64,000 nt of DNA from Sphingomonas parapaucimobilis NBRC 15100 (GTDB taxonomy: Bacteria; Pseudomonadota; Alphaproteobacteria; Sphingomonadales; Sphingomonadaceae), in contig NZ_BBPI01000010.1 of assembly GCF_000787715.1 (NCBI RefSeq), forward strand, positions 1 to 64,000, in the 5' to 3' direction. Below are positions 8,943 to 17,544 of the stretch, in pieces. Below the pieces are notes generated by a model, which saw nothing but the letters and a program-made list of their open reading frames with translations, was not told the origin of the DNA and did not search any database. Made by a program: the position numbers and the translations under genes. Numbering within the stretch: position 1 is the first letter of the stretch; the number at the start of each line of letters is the position of its first letter.

Positions 8943-9080
8943 CAACCGACCCGTCCCTTCGTGATCGCCACCGCCGACGCCCTAATCCCATCACGGCCGA
9001 TCTTCACGCAGATTTCAGTATACGATTTTGCGAGCTGCCGTTAAGGCTTCCATGCTTCAGATCGAGGATTGGGTGGGTCG

Positions 9081-11390
9081 ATGCGGTCGTGCTGGCGGAA
9101 TTACGGACTTTCGGTTTCATTGTCGTGGGTCGCTCTGGCGGCCCCGCTCATGGCCCAGACGCCGGTGCCCATGCCGCCGCCGTCCGATGCCTCGGCCCCG
9201 ACGCTGCCCGCCGCGCCTTCCGGTGCCTTGTCGGTCGAGGGGATTTTCGGCCCGGGAGCGGTGCGCACCGAGTCCGTTCGCGCCAGCCGCTGGGGCAAGG
9301 ACGGCGAAAGCTACCTCGCGCTGGAGAACGCGCCCAGCGGCGGACAGGACATCGTCCGCTATGCGATCGCCGACGGACAGCGACAGGTCGTGGTCGCCGC
9401 CGCCGATCTGGTCCCGCCTGGGGCGAGCGCGCCGCTTGGGATCGACAGCTATGAATGGTCGCCCGACAATCGCTGGCTGCTGATCCAGACCAATGGCAAG
9501 CGCTTCCGCCGAACCAATGCGCTGTCGGATTACTGGCTGTACGACACCACCGCCAAGCGGCTGCACAAGATCGGCGGCGACGCCGCGCCCTCGACCCTGC
9601 TCTACGCGACGGTCTCGCCGGACAGCCGCCACATCGCCTATGTCCGGGGCAACAATATTTATGTCGAGCCGATCGGGGGCGGCGCGGCGACCGCGCTGAC
9701 CAGAGACGGCGACGATTATGTCGTCAACGGCCTGGCCGACTGGGTCTATGAAGAAGAGTTCGGCGTCCATCGCGCCTTCGAGTGGAGCCCGGATTCCCAG
9801 CGCATCGCCTTCCTGCGCTTCGATACGAAGGGCGTCGGCACCTTCGACATGATCAAGAACACCGGCGGCCAATATTCGCAAGTGATCCCGCTGCAATATC
9901 CCAAGGCGGGGACGACCAATTCGGCGGTGACGACCGGCGTGATCGATGTCGCCGATGGCGCGACCCGCTGGTTCAAGCTGACGGGCGATCCGCGCCAGAA
10001 TTACGTGCCGCAGATCAGCTGGGCGGGCGGCTCCGACGCGCTGTTCATCCAGCAGTCCAACCGGCTCCAGAACACGTACAACGTCCTGCTCGGCAATCCG
10101 GCGACCGGCGCGGTCAAGCCGATCATGGTCGAAAAGGATGCCGCCTGGGTCGAGGCCAATCCCGCCCCCGAATGGCTGAACGGCGGGCGCAGCTTTACCT
10201 GGCTGTCCGAGCGGGACGGATGGCGTCACCTCTACACCATCGACCGCGCGAGTGGCCGCGCGACCCTGCGCACGCCGGGCAAGTTCGATGTGGTCGAGCT
10301 GCTGAACGTTGACGAGAAGGCGGGCTATGCCTGGTTCATCGCCTCGCCCGACAATCCGACGCAGCGTTATCTCTATCGCACCACCCTGTCGGGCACGCCG
10401 AAGGTCGAGCGACTGACCCCGGCGGGCCAGCCGGGCACGCACAGCTACGACATAGCGCCGGGCGAGCATTGGGCGCTGCACACCGTCTCGCGCTTCGACG
10501 CGCCGCCGGTCACGGACATGCTCGACATGACCCGGCAGCAGCCGTTGCGGACACTCGCCGCCAATGCGCCGCTCGCCAAGGTCGTAAAGGACACCGGCCT
10601 GCCCGCCACCGAGTTCTTCCGCGTCGATATCGGCGGCGGCACGCAGCTCGACGGCTGGCTCATCAAGCCGCCGCACTTTGACCCGGCCAAGCGCTATCCG
10701 ATCCTGTATTTCGTCTATGGCGAACCCTGGGGCCAGACGGTCGCGGACCGCTGGGCGGGGGCGCAGGGGCTGTGGCACCGGATGCTGGCGCAGAAGGGCT
10801 ATCTGGTCGCCAGCCTCGATCCACGCGGCACCGCCACCCCGCGCGGCCATGACTGGCGCAAGATCATCTATCGCCAGGTCGGCATCCTCGCCTCCGCCGA
10901 TTATGCGGCAGGCGTGCGCAAGATGCTGAGCACGCGCCCCTATATCGACCCGGCCCGAATCGGCATCTGGGGCTGGAGCGGCGGCGGCGCGATGACCCAG
11001 AATGCGCTGTTCCGCTATCCGGACCTCTACAAGACCGGCATCGCGGTGGCGGGGCCGACCGACATGAAGCTCTACGACACCATCTATCAGGAGCGTTACA
11101 TGGGCCTGCCGCGGGACAATGCGGAAGGCTATAAGAACGGCTCGCCGATCACCTTTGCCGACCGGCTGAAGGGCAATCTGCTGCTGATCCACGGCACGCT
11201 GGACGATAACGTCCATTACCAGAATCAAGACCGGCTGGTGGACCGGCTGATCCACTTCAACAAGCCGTTCACGATGATGGCCTACCCGGACCGCAGCCAC
11301 GGCATCTATGAGGGCGAGAATACCAGCATCCACCTCTATTCGCTGATGACCCGCTATCTGGAGACGAACCTTCCGCCCGGCGGGCGGTGA
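9081..11390 (+). CDS. Dipeptidyl-peptidase IV-type S9 peptidase
   Basis: This 769-residue exported serine peptidase has an N-terminal signal peptide (about 25 residues, ending near AAPLMAQ), a DPP4-type beta-propeller, and a C-terminal alpha/beta hydrolase domain. The catalytic serine is in GWSGGG, the aspartate in HGTLDDNV, and the histidine in DRSHGI. The propeller carries DWVYEEEFGVHRAFEWSPD, whose paired glutamates anchor the substrate N-terminus in DPP4. It should remove X-Pro or X-Ala dipeptides in the periplasm. The ATG at 9081 is preferred over the TTG at 9069 because it gives a positively charged signal-peptide start. Confidence 0.92.
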   Translation: MRSCWRNYGLSVSLSWVALAAPLMAQTPVPMPPPSDASAPTLPAAPSGALSVEGIFGPGAVRTESVRASRWGKDGESYLALENAPSGGQDIVRYAIADGQRQVVVAAADLVPPGASAPLGIDSYEWSPDNRWLLIQTNGKRFRRTNALSDYWLYDTTAKRLHKIGGDAAPSTLLYATVSPDSRHIAYVRGNNIYVEPIGGGAATALTRDGDDYVVNGLADWVYEEEFGVHRAFEWSPDSQRIAFLRFDTKGVGTFDMIKNTGGQYSQVIPLQYPKAGTTNSAVTTGVIDVADGATRWFKLTGDPRQNYVPQISWAGGSDALFIQQSNRLQNTYNVLLGNPATGAVKPIMVEKDAAWVEANPAPEWLNGGRSFTWLSERDGWRHLYTIDRASGRATLRTPGKFDVVELLNVDEKAGYAWFIASPDNPTQRYLYRTTLSGTPKVERLTPAGQPGTHSYDIAPGEHWALHTVSRFDAPPVTDMLDMTRQQPLRTLAANAPLAKVVKDTGLPATEFFRVDIGGGTQLDGWLIKPPHFDPAKRYPILYFVYGEPWGQTVADRWAGAQGLWHRMLAQKGYLVASLDPRGTATPRGHDWRKIIYRQVGILASADYAAGVRKMLSTRPYIDPARIGIWGWSGGGAMTQNALFRYPDLYKTGIAVAGPTDMKLYDTIYQERYMGLPRDNAEGYKNGSPITFADRLKGNLLLIHGTLDDNVHYQNQDRLVDRLIHFNKPFTMMAYPDRSHGIYEGENTSIHLYSLMTRYLETNLPPGGR

Positions 11391-11398
11391 GCGGGGGA

Positions 11399-11839
11399 TC
11401 AGTACATCCGCAGGACCCGGGGTTTGCCTTCCCGCCGCCAGCCACCGGTCGCGCGGATGTAGCGGCTGACCGTATCACTGCCGCAGGGGCCGCTGCACTC
11501 CCAACTGATCGCCACGGTTGCCGATTGGCCATCCGCCGCCATGACCGGCGCGTCGACCGTATAGATACCCGCCCAAGGCGGTGGCGGCGCCGACGTCGGA
11601 TAGTGCTGGCTGGCGCGGGCGCGGGCATCGTCGTTCGCGGCGGCATAACCATCGGGCAGGCCGTGCCGCAATTGGGGGCAAAGCTTCATCAAGCCGCTGC
11701 GTTCAGGGGCTGTCTCGACATATTCATTCTTTGCACTCGTGGACGGCAGATCGACAAGCACGGCCCGTCCCACATCGCATAGCGCCCCGCTGCCCGGCTG
11801 AGCGGCCTGCATCATCATGCCGAGAATCATGAAGAACAT
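11399..11839 (-). CDS. Hypothetical exported protein
   Basis: This 146-residue protein is not recognised. The start at 11839 follows AAGGGAA and gives a hydrophobic methionine-rich N-terminus (MFFMILGMMMQAAQPGSG) that looks like a short signal peptide. The mature part has four cysteines, two of them in WECSGPCGSD, so disulfides in the periplasm are likely. It is convergent with the peptidase gene and ends 8 bp from it. GC-rich third positions in this frame support real coding. Confidence 0.65.
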   Translation of the reverse strand: MFFMILGMMMQAAQPGSGALCDVGRAVLVDLPSTSAKNEYVETAPERSGLMKLCPQLRHGLPDGYAAANDDARARASQHYPTSAPPPPWAGIYTVDAPVMAADGQSATVAISWECSGPCGSDTVSRYIRATGGWRREGKPRVLRMY

Positions 11840-11913
11840 GGCGGCTCGTTCCCTTCGCTGGAACATGATTCCACCGTTTCCAACTTAGGACAAGCTATCC
11901 TCGCGCCGCTTAT

Positions 11914-11925
11914 GCAATCGTTTGT
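11914..11925. promoter_or_regulatory. LacI-type operator upstream of the MFS sugar carrier
   Basis: GCAATCGTTTGT matches 11 of 12 bases of the site at 5761-5772 and is followed by a further TTGCAA. It lies about 90 bp upstream of the MFS start codon, in the promoter region. Confidence 0.5.
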
Positions 11926-12016
11926 TGCAATCCGTCTTCGATCACGCCATGATGGTCCCAACGCGGCTAAACCGGCGCTAGATACGGACCTACCCCCCGC
12001 GTGCGAGAGGACCCGC

Positions 12017-13381
12017 ATGACCCCCTCCACTCCTGTTGGTACGATGGCCTCGGCCAAGCCCCGCCTCTCGCTGACCCGCATCCTGGAGATGAATCTCGGC
12101 TTCCTGGGCCTGCAATTCAGCTTCGGGCTGCAACAGGGGAATATGGCGCCGATCTACAGCTATCTCGGCGCGTCCGAGGCGCAGATCCCGTTGTTGCAGA
12201 TGGCCGGGCCGATGACCGGCCTGCTGATCCAGCCGCTGATCGGCGCGATGAGCGACCGGACGGACAGCCGCTGGGGACGGCGGACGCCCTATTTCCTGAT
12301 CGGGGCGGTGCTGTGTGCGCTGGGGCTGTTCTTCATGCCGCTCAGTTCGTCGTTGCTGATGGCGGTATCGCTGCTGTGGATCCTCGACGCGGGCAATAAC
12401 ATCACCATGGAGCCGTACCGCGCCTATGTCTCCGACCGGCTCGACGGGGCGCAGCATAATATCGGCTTCCTGACGCAGAGCGCCTTTACCGGGCTGGCGC
12501 AGATGCTGGCCTTCCTCACGCCCTCGATCCTGGTCTGGGCGGGAATGAACCCGGATTGGGTGGACGGGCACCACATCCCCTACACCGCGCGCGTGGTCTT
12601 CATGATCGGCGCGGTCCTGTCCTTCGTCACCATCGTCTGGTCGATCAAGCGGGTGCCCGAGCTGCCGCTGGCACCCGAGGAGCGCGCGCGCATCGCCGCT
12701 GCGCCCAAGGGCATCGGCGCCACGCTGAAGGAGATCGGCGACGCGATCCGCGACATGCCATTGCCGATGCGCAAGCTGGCGCTGATGAGCCTGTTCCAGT
12801 GGTACGCCATGATGGCCTATTGGAACTACGTCATCTACGCGATCGGCCGGTCGGTCTATGGCACTGCCGACGCAACCTCGTCGGGCTTCCATGCCGCAGT
12901 GCTGACCAATGGCGAGGTGGCCGCCTTCTATAACGGCGTCGCCTTCGTGGCAGCGTTCGCGATGGTGCCGCTCGCCAAACGGATCGGGGCTGCGCCGCTC
13001 CACGCCGCCTGTCTGGTCATCACCGGCATCGGCATGATGGTGATGCCGCACATGACCAGCAAGGCGATGCTGTTCCTGCCCGCGATCGGCATCGGCCTGG
13101 GCTGGGCGAGCATGATGGGCAACCCCTATGTCATCCTCGCAGGCTCGATCCCGCCCGAGCGCACCGGCGTCTATATGGGCATCTTCAACATGATGATCGT
13201 CATTCCGATGCTGATCTTCGGTGTGACGCTGCCACTCTTCTATCAAGGCTGGCTGGGCGGCGATCCGCGCAACGTGCTGACGCTTTGCGGCGTGCTGATG
13301 CTGCTGGCCGCCGTCTCCGTCTACACCGTGCGCGCCCGCAATGCCCAGGGGCTGCCGCTCGGTGCCGCCCCGCAAGCCTGA
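12017..13381 (+). CDS. MFS sugar carrier, sucrose/maltose type
   Basis: This 454-residue inner-membrane carrier has about 12 hydrophobic segments. It carries the GPH/SLC45-like signature of sucrose carriers: GLQFSFGLQQGNMAPIY in helix 1, IGAMSDRTDSRWGRRTPYF in the first cytoplasmic loop, and TMEPYRAYVSD. It resembles SuxC-type transporters of xanthomonads. The start at 12017 follows GAGAGG at ideal spacing. It lies 31 bp before the GH68 gene and probably shares its transcript, so sucrose or a related fructoside is the likely substrate. A LacI-type operator lies upstream. Confidence 0.88.
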   Translation: MTPSTPVGTMASAKPRLSLTRILEMNLGFLGLQFSFGLQQGNMAPIYSYLGASEAQIPLLQMAGPMTGLLIQPLIGAMSDRTDSRWGRRTPYFLIGAVLCALGLFFMPLSSSLLMAVSLLWILDAGNNITMEPYRAYVSDRLDGAQHNIGFLTQSAFTGLAQMLAFLTPSILVWAGMNPDWVDGHHIPYTARVVFMIGAVLSFVTIVWSIKRVPELPLAPEERARIAAAPKGIGATLKEIGDAIRDMPLPMRKLALMSLFQWYAMMAYWNYVIYAIGRSVYGTADATSSGFHAAVLTNGEVAAFYNGVAFVAAFAMVPLAKRIGAAPLHAACLVITGIGMMVMPHMTSKAMLFLPAIGIGLGWASMMGNPYVILAGSIPPERTGVYMGIFNMMIVIPMLIFGVTLPLFYQGWLGGDPRNVLTLCGVLMLLAAVSVYTVRARNAQGLPLGAAPQA

Positions 13382-13412
13382 TCCCCCTTTTCCGATTTCT
13401 CCCTGAGGTATC

Positions 13413-14540
13413 ATGACCGAAACCCCCGCCCCTGCCCACTGGTCGGCCGACGCGCTGGCCGGGATCGCTGCGCAGACCGACGCGCGCCTGCCGGTGTTCA
13501 CCGCCGCCGATATCGTGCCGATCCTGCCCGACCATGATTTCTGGGATATGTGGCAGATCGCCTATGCCGATGGCCGCACTGCCTTTCTCGGCGGGCGGAG
13601 CTGGTGGTTCTTCCTCGCGACGCCGCGCCTGTCCGATCCCGAGCTGCGTCACGACGAAGCGCGCATCCGGCTGACCAGCTATGGCGCGGATGGATGGCGC
13701 GATCACGGCGTGACCTTTGCCGATGGCTTTACGCCGGGCAGCCGCGAATGGTCGGGCTCGGCGGTGCTGGGCGAGGACGATACGACGCTGACCATGTATT
13801 TCACCGCCTCCGGGCGGCGCGGCCAGCCCCGCACCTTCGAGCAGCGGCTGTTCGAGACGCAAGGGCGCTTCCTCATCCAGGGCGAGGACGCGCGCACCGA
13901 AGACTGGAGCGAGCCGGTCGAAAGCGTCGCGGCGGACGGCCATCATTACATCGTCGCCAATCAGGCCGAGCCGGAAAATGGCGGCATCAAGGGCTTTCGT
14001 GATCCCGGCTATTTCCGCGATCCGGCGGACGGCGCGGAGTATCTGCTGTTTGTCGGCTCGGCGGGCTGGGTGAAGCAGGATATCGACGGCGTGGTCGGCG
14101 TCGCCAGGCGTGAAGGCGACCGCTGGACGATCCAGCCGCCGCTGATCGAGTCGCTGGGCGTCAACAGCGAATTGGAACGACCGCACATCATCGTCCGCGA
14201 TGGCCATTATTACTGCTTCTGGTCGACCCAGGGGAAGCGCTTCGCCCCCGGTCTCGGCGCGCCGACAGGGCTGTATGCCATGGTCGCCGACAGCTTTGCG
14301 GGGCCGTGGCGGCCGGTCAACGGCACCGGGCTGGTCGCGGGCAATCCGGTGGAAGAGCCGACGCAAGCCTATTGCTGGTGGGTCACCGGCGAAGGCGATG
14401 TCACCAGCTTCGTGGACTATTGGGGCATGCAAGGCCGCGATGCGAGCGCTGACGCGTCCTTGCGCCGGGAACGGTTCGGCGGAACGGCCGCCCCCTGGTT
14501 CAAGCTGGCTTTCGATGGCGACCGGGTGACGATCGCCTGA
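13413..14540 (+). CDS. GH68 fructosyl hydrolase, cytosolic (levansucrase/sucrose hydrolase family)
   Basis: This 375-residue five-bladed beta-propeller enzyme keeps all three GH68 catalytic residues: nucleophile Asp45 in FWDMWQ, stabiliser Asp197 in FRDPGY, and acid/base Glu255 in ELERPH. EWSGSA (residues 112-117) is another conserved element. There is no signal peptide, and it is shorter than the usual secreted levansucrases of more than 400 residues, so it probably acts on sucrose inside the cell after import by the carrier just upstream. Hydrolysis rather than polymer synthesis is inferred from that location. A GAGG ribosome site precedes the ATG. Confidence 0.88.
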   Translation: MTETPAPAHWSADALAGIAAQTDARLPVFTAADIVPILPDHDFWDMWQIAYADGRTAFLGGRSWWFFLATPRLSDPELRHDEARIRLTSYGADGWRDHGVTFADGFTPGSREWSGSAVLGEDDTTLTMYFTASGRRGQPRTFEQRLFETQGRFLIQGEDARTEDWSEPVESVAADGHHYIVANQAEPENGGIKGFRDPGYFRDPADGAEYLLFVGSAGWVKQDIDGVVGVARREGDRWTIQPPLIESLGVNSELERPHIIVRDGHYYCFWSTQGKRFAPGLGAPTGLYAMVADSFAGPWRPVNGTGLVAGNPVEEPTQAYCWWVTGEGDVTSFVDYWGMQGRDASADASLRRERFGGTAAPWFKLAFDGDRVTIA

Positions 14541-14544
14541 ACTA

Positions 14545-14646
14545 TTCCTCCCCGGCCAGCGGGGACCTGACGGAGGGGTGTCAACAGTTGCGAGGGTTTG
14601 TGCTCTTGCAACCAGCGTCACCCCCTCCTCTTGCGCAGGGAGGAAT
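14545..14646. repeat. Intergenic repeat family B, copy 2
   Basis: ATTCCTCCCC at one end and GGGAGGAAT at the other are inverted, with CCTGACGGAGGGGTGTCA inside, as in the copy at 28825-28940. It separates the convergent GH68 and lacI genes. Confidence 0.65.
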
Positions 14647-14650
14647 GACC

Positions 14651-15700
14651 TCAGGCCGTTTCGCGCAGGACCAGCTCGGGGTCGAGCACGACCGATCCCG
14701 CCTCGTCCCCGCCGATCCGGGCGAACAGCGCGTCGACCATCGCCTTGGCGCCTGCCGCAATGTCCTGGCGAACGGTGGTGATGCGCGGCACCGCCTGGGC
14801 GGCGAGCGGCAGGTCGTCATAACCGATGACGGGCAAGGTCTCGGGCACCGCGATCGCACGGTCGGCAAGCACCCGCACGGTGGTCATCGCGATCATGTCC
14901 GACGCCGCGACGATCCCGTCGATCGCGACACGCCCCCCGCCCTGCTCCAGCAAGGTGTCGATATGTGCGGCGATTTCCTGCTCCATCACATCGGAGGCGA
15001 GATGGGTGGCCAGCTGGACCGGATCGCCCTCCAGCCCGGCCTCGACCATGGCGCGCGCCAGGCCGTCATGGCGCTGGCGGATTTCAGGCGCGCTGATATC
15101 GCCCAGAAAGGCGATGCGGCGGGACCCCCGTTCGATCAGCCGCCGGCCCGCCAGATAGCCGCCCCTGGCATTGTCGGTGCCGACCGCCGCATGGATCTGA
15201 TCCGGCAGGGTGACGCCCCAGGCGACCAGCGGGCGATAGCGGCTGGCGACCCGCTCGATCGCGTCATACTGGTTCGACTGGCCGATCAGCAGGACACCGT
15301 CGACCATGCCGCTATCGACCACGCGGTCCAGCCAGTCGGGCGCATCCGGGATCACGCGCGACAGCATCACGTCATAGCCATTTTCCGTCAATGCATCGGC
15401 CAGATGGCCCAGCATGGTCATGAAGAACGGGTCGGACAAATGCTGGCGCCGGTCATGGCCCAGCGGAACGACGATGCCGATCACCCCGGTGCGACGCGTG
15501 CGCAGGCGGCTGGCCATCTGGTTGGGACGAAAGCCATGCAAATCGGCGAGTGCCTGAATCCGCGTCCGTGTCTCGGCATTGACCAGCGACTTGCCCGCCA
15601 GCGCGCGCGAAACGGTGCCGGGCGAGACGCCCGCCATTTCCGCCAGATCCGCGATCGTCCGCACGCGGCGACCGCCCCCTCCCATGATATTGTCTGTCAT
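14651..15700 (-). CDS. LacI-family transcriptional regulator, copy 2
   Basis: This 349-residue LacI-type repressor or activator has HTH residues AGVSPGTVSRALAGKS identical to copy 1 at 2091-3113, a similar hinge (SRLRTRRTGVIGI) and a matching sensor domain. It is convergent with the carrier and GH68 genes, as SuxR-type regulators are in sucrose loci. Because the recognition helices are the same, both regulators may bind the same GCAAA-NN-TTTGC operators while answering to different sugars. No strong copy of that motif was found in its own promoter. Confidence 0.9.
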   Translation of the reverse strand: MTDNIMGGGGRRVRTIADLAEMAGVSPGTVSRALAGKSLVNAETRTRIQALADLHGFRPNQMASRLRTRRTGVIGIVVPLGHDRRQHLSDPFFMTMLGHLADALTENGYDVMLSRVIPDAPDWLDRVVDSGMVDGVLLIGQSNQYDAIERVASRYRPLVAWGVTLPDQIHAAVGTDNARGGYLAGRRLIERGSRRIAFLGDISAPEIRQRHDGLARAMVEAGLEGDPVQLATHLASDVMEQEIAAHIDTLLEQGGGRVAIDGIVAASDMIAMTTVRVLADRAIAVPETLPVIGYDDLPLAAQAVPRITTVRQDIAAGAKAMVDALFARIGGDEAGSVVLDPELVLRETA

Positions 15701-15773
15701 ATGCGAATGGTAGCCAAAGCTTCATGGCGCTAACAAGCAGGCAACGGAATTTGCAGGCTTTTCCTCACATAGA

Positions 15774-16229
15774 TCAGCGATATTCGGCACTGACGTCCAT
15801 TTTCAGGCCATATAGCGCTACCACGCGCTTGCCCTGACATTGTGGTGCGCCGATGATCCGCATCCAGCGGGAGCCGCCCGGGGCCAGGACCTGCGCATCG
15901 ATCGTAAAGCCGCGCCGGTGGCGGATCGCGTATGCGCGCAGCCGCTCGACCGCCGACAGGGATTCGGATCGATAAAGGGGCAGGATACCAAGCCGGTCCA
16001 GGGGACGATGACGCTGCCAGTCGAAGAGGCCATAGACACCCGTCGACCAGGATAGTCTTCCAGACGGCAGGTCGCAGGACCAGCGGCCCACGCCATGCGC
16101 GGCGAGCCAGGCATCGTCCGCCTCGTTCAAAGCCGGATCGGGGGCGTCCGGTTGCCCCAGGTCGAAACGCAGGCCACGCTCGAACAGGGGCCAGCTATGG
16201 TTCAGCGCGAGCGGTTCGGCTGGTTTCAT
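15774..16229 (-). CDS. Stand-alone PAS-domain protein
   Basis: This 151-residue soluble protein appears to consist of a single PAS fold. GVGRWSCDLPSGRLSWSTGV resembles the start of PAS_3 domains, and GSRWMRIIG with GLKMDVSAEYR resembles the final strands and the linker that usually leads to a kinase or cyclase domain. No output domain follows. The start at 16229 was chosen for its GGAG site 6 bases upstream; an in-frame GTG lies four codons earlier. Its promoter holds the 12-bp palindrome AAATTGCAATTT. It may be a sensory adaptor; partner and ligand are unknown. Confidence 0.65.
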   Translation of the reverse strand: MKPAEPLALNHSWPLFERGLRFDLGQPDAPDPALNEADDAWLAAHGVGRWSCDLPSGRLSWSTGVYGLFDWQRHRPLDRLGILPLYRSESLSAVERLRAYAIRHRRGFTIDAQVLAPGGSRWMRIIGAPQCQGKRVVALYGLKMDVSAEYR

Positions 16230-16284
16230 ACGGCACTCCACGACAGCGCGTGAATGCTATGCCAGAAATCTTAACCCAGATTTA

Positions 16285-16296
16285 AAATTGCAATTT
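16285..16296. promoter_or_regulatory. AT-rich palindrome upstream of PAS gene
   Basis: AAATTGCAATTT is a perfect 12-bp palindrome inside an unusually AT-rich stretch about 56 bp upstream of the PAS-gene start. It could be an operator or just a promoter element. Confidence 0.4.
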
Positions 16297-16363
16297 GTTT
16301 GGGATGGGAATGCCACGATATCGAAGGACATCGGATTGATCCGCGCCAGGCCCCTCCCCTTCA

Positions 16364-16443
16364 GGGGAGGGATTGGGGTAGGGCCTCACCGCGGGTTTTG
16401 CGCTTGCGGAAGCGTCCCACCCCCGGTCCCTCCGCTGAAGGGG
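16364..16443. repeat. 80-bp direct repeat, left of IS110 element
   Basis: This stretch is identical, base for base as read here, to 17545-17624. It starts GGGGAGGGATTGGGGTAGGG and ends TCCCTCCGCTGAAGGGG. On this outer side it is preceded by CCCCTCCCCTTCA, which pairs with its own start, suggesting that it was originally a palindromic intergenic repeat. Confidence 0.85.
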
Positions 16444-16455
16444 CAACTGTGATGC

Positions 16456-17382
16456 TCACCCGAGCTGTAGCGGCTGACGTTTACGGATCATGGCGTTGAG
16501 GATGACGAGGAGTTGTCGCGCAACGGCGATGAGTATGGTCTTTGGCGCCTTACCCTTGGCGCGCATCCTGTCGCGCATGGCGGTGAGGACGGGAATACGC
16601 CGTGAGGCATTGAGGGCGGCGATGTAGAGGGCTTCGCGGACCTTGCGCCGTCCACCCCATATGCGTCTGGCGCCGCGCCATGTTCCACTTTCGCGGGCGT
16701 GGGGTGCGAGGCCTGCGAGCGAAGCGATCTTGCGACGGCAGAGCGTGCCGAGTTCGGGAAGTTCGCCGAGCAAGGTGGCCAGGACGGTGGGTCCGATGCC
16801 GGGGACGGCGTTCAGCAGGTGCGCCTGTTCGGACAGGGCCTGATCCTGGGCGATGAAGCCTGCGATCTGTCGATCGAGTTCGGCGATCTGCTGGCCAAGC
16901 AGCGTGATCATGGCTTCGATGGCCTGGGCGATTTCGGGTTGGCCTGCACTGTGGCGATGCAGCTTTTCGGCTTTGCGCATGTCGACCAACTGCCTGCGAC
17001 GTCGCAGGAAATCGGCCAGGCGCGAACGGGCCGGGCTGAGCGGGATGGTAGCGGGCAGGTCGAGCGCTGCGCCCATCTGCGCGAGCACGCGGGCATCGAC
17101 GCGGTCGGTCTTGGCCAGCGTGCCGGTGGCTCTGGCGAACTCGCGCGCCTGACGCGGATTGACGCGCGAGAAGGGGTGGCCGCGTGTCGCCAGCGCCGCG
17201 ATCAGGCCACCGTCACAGCCGCTTGTTGCCTCGAAGACAGGGCGGATGTCGTGGTCGAGCGTGTCGAGCCAGACGGCGATGGCATCCGGTGTATTGGCGA
17301 TCTGCCCGGTCCGACCCGATGGCAGTTCGCAAATGTCGATGAGAGCACGCGAAAGGTCGCAGCCGATGACGGCTTGTGGCAT
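16456..17382 (-). CDS. IS110-family transposase (DEDD recombinase)
   Basis: This 308-residue recombinase looks intact. Its RuvC-like N-terminal domain supplies Asp9 (GCDLS), Glu51 (FEATSG), and Asp93 and Asp96 (KTDRVDARVLA). The C-terminal transposase_20 domain begins with NAVPGIGPTVLATLLGEL and contains ARESGTWRG with the candidate catalytic serine. IS110 enzymes move a circular intermediate and choose target and donor DNA with a bridge RNA. The ORF has no frameshift, so the element could still be active. Confidence 0.93.
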   Translation of the reverse strand: MPQAVIGCDLSRALIDICELPSGRTGQIANTPDAIAVWLDTLDHDIRPVFEATSGCDGGLIAALATRGHPFSRVNPRQAREFARATGTLAKTDRVDARVLAQMGAALDLPATIPLSPARSRLADFLRRRRQLVDMRKAEKLHRHSAGQPEIAQAIEAMITLLGQQIAELDRQIAGFIAQDQALSEQAHLLNAVPGIGPTVLATLLGELPELGTLCRRKIASLAGLAPHARESGTWRGARRIWGGRRKVREALYIAALNASRRIPVLTAMRDRMRAKGKAPKTILIAVARQLLVILNAMIRKRQPLQLG

Positions 17383-17450
17383 GGTATAGGCTCCTGTCCA
17401 TGTCGTGCGGGATCCACAGTCCCAAGCAACTGTTCAGGGTTGTGACCAAC

Positions 17451-17513
17451 GCGGAAGGGACCCTTGCTCCCTATCGGGCTCCAGACCCTCGGGGGGGACG
17501 GGCTCCCTTCCGC
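17451..17513 (-). ncRNA. Candidate IS110 bridge-RNA hairpin
   Basis: The non-coding leader upstream of the transposase start (17383-17544) contains a long hairpin with perfect 10-bp arms GCGGAAGGGA (17451-17460) and TCCCTTCCGC (17504-17513). Inside it are further CCC/GGG pairings and unpaired loops. In IS110-group elements the bridge RNA is encoded in this leader, in the transposase direction. Assignment is by position and fold only; the guide loops were not matched to flanking DNA. Confidence 0.4.
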
Positions 17514-17544
17514 AACACCTTCATACCACCATCCCATCAGACAT

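Larger units (their letters stand above)
16444..17544 (-). mobile_element. IS110-family insertion sequence
   Basis: This 1.1-kb segment between the two 80-bp direct repeats contains a full-length DEDD transposase and a 162-bp non-coding leader that could encode a bridge RNA. No terminal inverted repeats were found, which is normal for IS110. The exact ends are uncertain because the element boundary could lie inside the repeats. Confidence 0.75.

Noticed and set aside
9117..11333. A 738-codon minus-strand frame opposite the DPP4 gene
   Set aside because: The sense strand has a signal peptide, propeller motifs and catalytic triad. The antisense frame has no domain and typical shadow composition.
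15700..15740. LacI operator in the promoter of LacI copy 2
   Set aside because: An imperfect GTTAGC / GCTACC inverted pair is present, but it does not match the GCAAA-type motif and is too weak to call.
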